Shown here in pieces: positions 23,353 to 26,858 of a stretch of 26,858 nucleotides of DNA. The notes under the pieces were generated by a model. The model was given only the letters and a program-made list of their open reading frames with translations. It did not search any database and had not been told where the DNA came from. The translations under genes were made by a program, and so were the position numbers. How positions within the stretch are numbered: the first letter of the stretch is position 1; each line of letters starts with the position of its first letter. The stretch comes from Methanosarcinales archaeon. Its GTDB lineage: Archaea; Halobacteriota; Syntropharchaeia; Alkanophagales; Methanospirareceae. The DNA lies in assembly GCA_025464645.1 (NCBI GenBank), contig JAODGF010000023.1, positions 1 through 26,858 of the forward strand, read 5' to 3'.

Positions 23353-25101
23353 TCAACCACATTTCGCCAGCCTAAAGATAAATGTGCTCCCTCTTCCTAA
23401 CTCGCTCTCCGCCCATATATGCCCGTTGTGCGCTTCAATTATACCTTTACATATCGCAAGTCCGAGACCGGTTCCACCTGCTTCTCTGGTCAGCGTGCTG
23501 TCAACCTGATAAAACTTGTCGAACACTTTATCCAAATCCTCTGGAGGGATTCCAATCCCGGTGTCGCTGACCTTTACCTCCACCTGCCCGTTCAACTCGC
23601 GTGCTTTTATGCTGATTTCTCCGCTTCTCGGCGTGAATTTAATCGCGTTATTGAGGAGGTTTATGACCACCTGAGTAAGTTTCTCTCTGTCGCCCTTAAC
23701 CAAAGAGATGCCTTCTGGGATTTCAACATTCAGTTTTATGCCCTTTTCGGAAACTGCCTGCTTCACACTTTCAATAGAATCCGCGATTACAGAATCCAAT
23801 GACACACTTCCGATTTTCAGGTCCATTCTGCCTGATTCTATTCTGGACAGGTCCAGCAGGTCATTAACAAGGTTCGTTTGACGGTCTATATTCCTGAGGA
23901 TAATGTCCATCATTTCTCGCTTCGTCTCTTCCCCCGCGCCCCCCATATTAAGCACCTGTGCCGATGTCCTCATAGCGGCAAGCGGTGTCTTGAGTTCATG
24001 CGACACCATAGAGACAAAGTCAGATTTTAATTTGTCCAGTTCTTTGAGCCGTTCATTCGCCAGTAGAAGTTCCTTGTTCATTCGAATCATGTCGCCGGTT
24101 TTCGATTTTACCTCCGCTTCCAGCGTTTTGTTCCATCTGGAGAACATCGCGATCAATCCAAGGCTTCCGCCGAGGATGATTGCGATGACTGTGCCTAAAA
24201 AAATCATTTGCCTGGCATAAACCGAGCGTATCAAATGGTCTACCTCACTTGCAGGTACCGATATAGCAACAGACCATATCTTGTCACGCCATCGGACAGG
24301 TGCATACGCCACGATTTGTTCCGATTTCGATTCATTATCCCGTTCTTTCAGGTAAACCGCAGTCCCTTCAGAGCCGTTAATCTGCTCGTTGAGAATTTCC
24401 AGCCAGCCCTCGCTTGTGCTATTCTCATTTAGCATCTTGATATAGTTTTTACCGATTGCTTCTCTTCTTGCTCCATCATAAAGCGATTTCCCGTTATGAT
24501 CTATCATATACACGTATCCAGTTCTGTTCTGCATGATAGGCGCGAGGAATCGGTCCGTGATGGTGGACATTCGTATAATGGCGAGGATGACGCCCCTGAA
24601 TTCTTCGCCTTTATATACTGGAACCCAGATGAAGGAGCCCAAGCCACCCTCGAACAGGGGTGTAGGACTGGAAATTTTCGTCTTTCTTAAATCCCTCGCC
24701 GAATCAAATGCGCTGCTTCTATTCTCTGCATACAGGTCATACCCAACCGGAGCACGATATTCCGGGTAACCATATACTACCACACCATTCGCATCAATAA
24801 ACTCAATGCTATAAAACCCGCTGGTTTCCTCGTAGATTGTCTTAAAGCACCGTGTAAGGTTAGCAATTTCGTCACCAGACCTATCGCGGGCGAGTATTTC
24901 TATAATCGTTACACGCTCGTCAGCAAATCCCGCAATGCCCAGAGCCGCTTGTCTCGCCAGCAACAATTGCTGCTCATTGAATTGTTCCTGGACTATCTCC
25001 TCCACTTCCCCGTGGGTCTTGAAACCCAACGAAGTTACAACACATATAAGGATGATGCAGATTACAAGAATAACCACTCTGTTATCCCTTTTTACTTTCA
25101 T
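23353..25101 (-). CDS. Membrane histidine kinase with double-Cache-like sensor
   Basis: Sensor kinase of 582 residues. A first membrane helix lies at about 9-27, an extracytoplasmic sensor with two Cache-like repeats at about 30-295 (FYSIEFIDANGVVVYGYP; TGYVYMIDHNGKSLYDG), and a second helix at about 298-320. A short coiled coil and the phosphorylation domain with H368 in SHELKTPL follow. The ATP-binding domain shows the N box (NLLNNAIKF, 481-489), G1 (DTGIGIP, 513-519) and G2 (GGTGLGLAI, 542-550). The ligand is unknown. The gene follows the response regulator by 40 bases and precedes fqoJ by 64, so it may sense a signal relevant to respiration; that link rests on position only. Confidence 0.93.
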   Translation of the reverse strand: MKVKRDNRVVILVICIILICVVTSLGFKTHGEVEEIVQEQFNEQQLLLARQAALGIAGFADERVTIIEILARDRSGDEIANLTRCFKTIYEETSGFYSIEFIDANGVVVYGYPEYRAPVGYDLYAENRSSAFDSARDLRKTKISSPTPLFEGGLGSFIWVPVYKGEEFRGVILAIIRMSTITDRFLAPIMQNRTGYVYMIDHNGKSLYDGARREAIGKNYIKMLNENSTSEGWLEILNEQINGSEGTAVYLKERDNESKSEQIVAYAPVRWRDKIWSVAISVPASEVDHLIRSVYARQMIFLGTVIAIILGGSLGLIAMFSRWNKTLEAEVKSKTGDMIRMNKELLLANERLKELDKLKSDFVSMVSHELKTPLAAMRTSAQVLNMGGAGEETKREMMDIILRNIDRQTNLVNDLLDLSRIESGRMDLKIGSVSLDSVIADSIESVKQAVSEKGIKLNVEIPEGISLVKGDREKLTQVVINLLNNAIKFTPRSGEISIKARELNGQVEVKVSDTGIGIPPEDLDKVFDKFYQVDSTLTREAGGTGLGLAICKGIIEAHNGHIWAESELGRGSTFIFRLAKCG

Positions 25102-25141
25102 GCTCGTAATAGAACTCCAAATTGAATTTAGAACTTTTCAG

Positions 25142-25648
25142 TCAGGGAGCGGTTCTACGCAGAACTGCCTTTATCCTCGCTTTTAGTTCAGCCAGGTCAA
25201 ATGGTTTTGTAACATAATCATCCGCACCAATTTCAATACCCTCAATTTTGTCAGAGGTCTCGCCCTTTGCAGTGAGCATAATTATCGGGGTAGCACTTGT
25301 TGCTTCGTCCCGCTTTAACTGCTGGCAGACCTCGAATCCATTTAGCTTGGGCAGCATCAGGTCGAGGAGCACGAGGTCGGGAATCTCTGCTCTCACCTTC
25401 TCCAGTGCCTCGATACCGTCCTGAGCTTCGATAACATTGAAGTCCTCCATTTCCAACGCCCTCTTTAGCGGTAACAGGGTATCCAGTTCGTCATCAACTA
25501 TTAGAATCTTAGTTCGGGTGTCAGAAAGCCTTCTAATCCTTTCCTCCACTTCGCTTTCTGTTATGCCCAACCGCTCTGCTATTGCGTCATACGTAGCGTC
25601 TTTTTGTAGCATTTCAACAATTTCCCTATCCTTACTGTCTAATCTCAT
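25142..25648 (-). CDS. Response regulator with N-terminal helix-turn-helix ahead of the receiver
   Basis: Likely partner of the histidine kinase encoded next. It has 168 residues. Positions 1-43 form a helix-turn-helix of AsnC/Lrp-like look (DREIVEMLQKDATYDAIAER, then LGITESEVEERIRRL). Positions 46-165 are a complete receiver: acidic pair D52/D53, phosphoacceptor D96 in LLDLMLP, T126 and K148 in TKPF. The usual order is receiver first and output domain second, so this is inverted. The ATG has GGGAGGGG seven bases upstream and a TATA box about 40 bases upstream. Targets are unknown; fqo is a candidate by adjacency. Confidence 0.9.
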   Translation of the reverse strand: MRLDSKDREIVEMLQKDATYDAIAERLGITESEVEERIRRLSDTRTKILIVDDELDTLLPLKRALEMEDFNVIEAQDGIEALEKVRAEIPDLVLLDLMLPKLNGFEVCQQLKRDEATSATPIIMLTAKGETSDKIEGIEIGADDYVTKPFDLAELKARIKAVLRRTAP

Positions 25649-25680
25649 TTTGCCCCTCCCGAGTTGTACCTCCTTTTTTA

Positions 25681-25694
25681 AATTATATATATTA
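25681..25694 (-). promoter_or_regulatory. TATA box of the response regulator-kinase operon
   Basis: AATATATATAATT on the minus strand lies about 33-46 bases before the regulator ATG. Initiation about 25 bases downstream would leave a short leader that contains the GGGAGGGG ribosome site, so box, start site and ribosome site agree. Confidence 0.6.
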
Positions 25695-25721
25695 CCCCTT
25701 GACTTTTAAATAACTGATTTT

Positions 25722-26858
25722 TCACTCTTCATCACCACCCTCTTCCCACTCCTGCATATACTTCATCCCTAACTCCTTTAGCCTTGCTTTATCTATATGC
25801 GCCCCTATCGTGTACTTGCGGATAAAGCGCTCGAACTCAGTATGTAAAGAATGAAAAGCGGGATGTTCAGCAGAAAATGACTCATTATCTCTCTGGAATT
25901 CGTATTTTATCTCGAAATGAACGGCAGATTTCGTCATCCGCTTGAGTTCGTCAAAATCCAGCGAGTGATAGACGTGCATAGGTATATCCTGCACTTTTAA
26001 CCTTACTACTTTGTCTTTGGGATTGCATTCCAGGATACGGCGTTTTATCGCTCTTTTTATCTCCCGCTCATCAAGATTGCTACAAACTATCGGCTCCAAA
26101 TCCACCATCTCTCTTGTTCTTAAGTTGTGAAATATGACTTCTCTTACGCCGCTTGCAGTCAATCTGACTTCTAAGAAGCCTTTATTGTCGTTCACTTCGT
26201 TGAAGCTGAACCTTTCGGTTGAACCCGCATAGTAAGCGTTGGCTCGTACCCTCGTGCAACCATGAAAATGCCCCAACGCGAGATAATCGAAATTCGTTAA
26301 GTCGTCAATATTAACTACTTGCTCGTTGAATTCGCCCATTGTAAAGACTGGCAGTCCAACACCGAGAACGCTTGCATGGAGCAGTGCGATATTTAATCCA
26401 TCCGGGTTGTTACTAATCTTCTTTTTCTCGCCTTCAATATCATCGCAATGAGGAACCGCATGGATTTTTAAGTCGTCAATTTCAACAATTTCGTATTTGT
26501 TTTCATAAACCAAGTGAACTTCGGGAATATGCTCAAACAGGCTGAATACACTACCCGTTTCCTTCAAACGAGGCGTTTCGTGATTACCTGAAATCACTAC
26601 AAAAGGGATGCCTGCTTCACTTAATCTTATTAATTGCCCAAGAACGAAAGAAATAGCGCGATTCGTCGGGCGCACGGAATCAAATAGGTCGCCTGCATGT
26701 ATTATGGCATCCGGCTTTTCCTGCAACGCATAATCTACAAATTGCTTGAACGCTTCATAGGTGTCCACTTCTCGTTGATTCAGTCCTGTCGCTTCGTCTA
26801 TCCTTCGATATGCCGAGTAGCCTATGTGCGTGTCCGCGAGGTGGAATATTTTCTTCAT
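25722..26858 (-). CDS. mre11: Mre11 / SbcD-type DNA double-strand-break repair nuclease
   Basis: Mn-dependent exo- and endonuclease that works with Rad50 to process DNA ends. It has 378 residues. All five phosphoesterase motifs are visible: ADTHIGY (D9, H11), HAGDLFD (D57), SGNHET (N92, H93), LLHASVLG (H160) and GHFHG (H196, H198). The ATG is the last three bases of the window, at the usual family start, so the gene is probably complete. In many archaea herA, mre11, rad50 and nurA are adjacent. Downstream here is a response regulator, so rad50 must lie upstream or elsewhere. Confidence 0.95.
   Translation of the reverse strand: MKKIFHLADTHIGYSAYRRIDEATGLNQREVDTYEAFKQFVDYALQEKPDAIIHAGDLFDSVRPTNRAISFVLGQLIRLSEAGIPFVVISGNHETPRLKETGSVFSLFEHIPEVHLVYENKYEIVEIDDLKIHAVPHCDDIEGEKKKISNNPDGLNIALLHASVLGVGLPVFTMGEFNEQVVNIDDLTNFDYLALGHFHGCTRVRANAYYAGSTERFSFNEVNDNKGFLEVRLTASGVREVIFHNLRTREMVDLEPIVCSNLDEREIKRAIKRRILECNPKDKVVRLKVQDIPMHVYHSLDFDELKRMTKSAVHFEIKYEFQRDNESFSAEHPAFHSLHTEFERFIRKYTIGAHIDKARLKELGMKYMQEWEEGGDEE

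Noticed and set aside
23289..23360. Longer fqoJ beginning at a GTG inside the kinase gene
   Set aside because: It adds a charged tail unlike NuoJ; the ATG at 23288 starts just before the first membrane helix.

Overview
The window is archaeal, most likely from a euryarchaeote (Halobacteriota) related to Archaeoglobi, Syntrophoarchaeia or ANME-1 (Methanophagales). The evidence is an F420H2:quinone oxidoreductase cluster in the gene order J-K-M-L-N-A-BCD-H-I-(insert)-F, which I recall as that of the Archaeoglobus fulgidus fqo operon. Other archaeal signs are the archaeal phosphoglycerate mutase, archaeoflavoprotein AfpA, Isf-type iron-sulfur flavoprotein, a geranylgeranyl-reductase-family protein, an Arch_ATPase, archaeal TATA boxes at leaderless distances, and a PGF-CTERM-like anchor. 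The exact taxon is an inference. No rRNA, tRNA or CRISPR array was seen, and no gene-free stretch exceeds 300 bases.

Positions 1-4379 (minus strand) hold a tightly packed oxygen-defence operon. In transcription order it encodes an encapsulin-type mini-ferritin, a surface-anchored pentaheme cytochrome c, superoxide reductase, catalase, a peroxiredoxin and a ferritin that runs off the left edge. It thus covers superoxide, peroxide and iron storage, and adds an extracytoplasmic cytochrome. Just upstream lie archaeoflavoprotein AfpA, an Isf-type flavoprotein (a family known to reduce O2 and H2O2) and archaeal phosphoglycerate mutase.

Positions 6907-9211 form a plus-strand accessory island: a ParE-like toxin remnant, an alpha-class SPPY DNA methyltransferase and a PD-(D/E)XK nuclease whose 5' end looks shifted or truncated, followed by a degenerate repeat element. 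A geranylgeranyl-reductase-family flavoprotein (minus) and an unrecognised 144-residue protein (plus) then share a back-to-back promoter.

Positions 10913-23288 (minus) encode the respiratory F420H2:quinone oxidoreductase. Subunits B, C and D are fused into one 773-residue protein. FqoI carries four [4Fe-4S] motifs where two are usual. The electron-input subunit FqoF is cut off from the rest by an Arch_ATPase gene. That gene is flanked by 18-bp direct repeats derived from its own 5' end, and a truncated second copy of its start lies downstream. FqoF oxidises F420H2, FqoI and the B domain carry electrons on, the C/D and H region reduces the quinone, and L, M and N pump ions.

Positions 23353-25648 encode a two-component pair: a response regulator with an N-terminal helix-turn-helix before its receiver, and a double-Cache histidine kinase. 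They are read in the same direction just ahead of fqoJ. The window ends with Mre11 (25722-26858), whose start codon is the last three bases.
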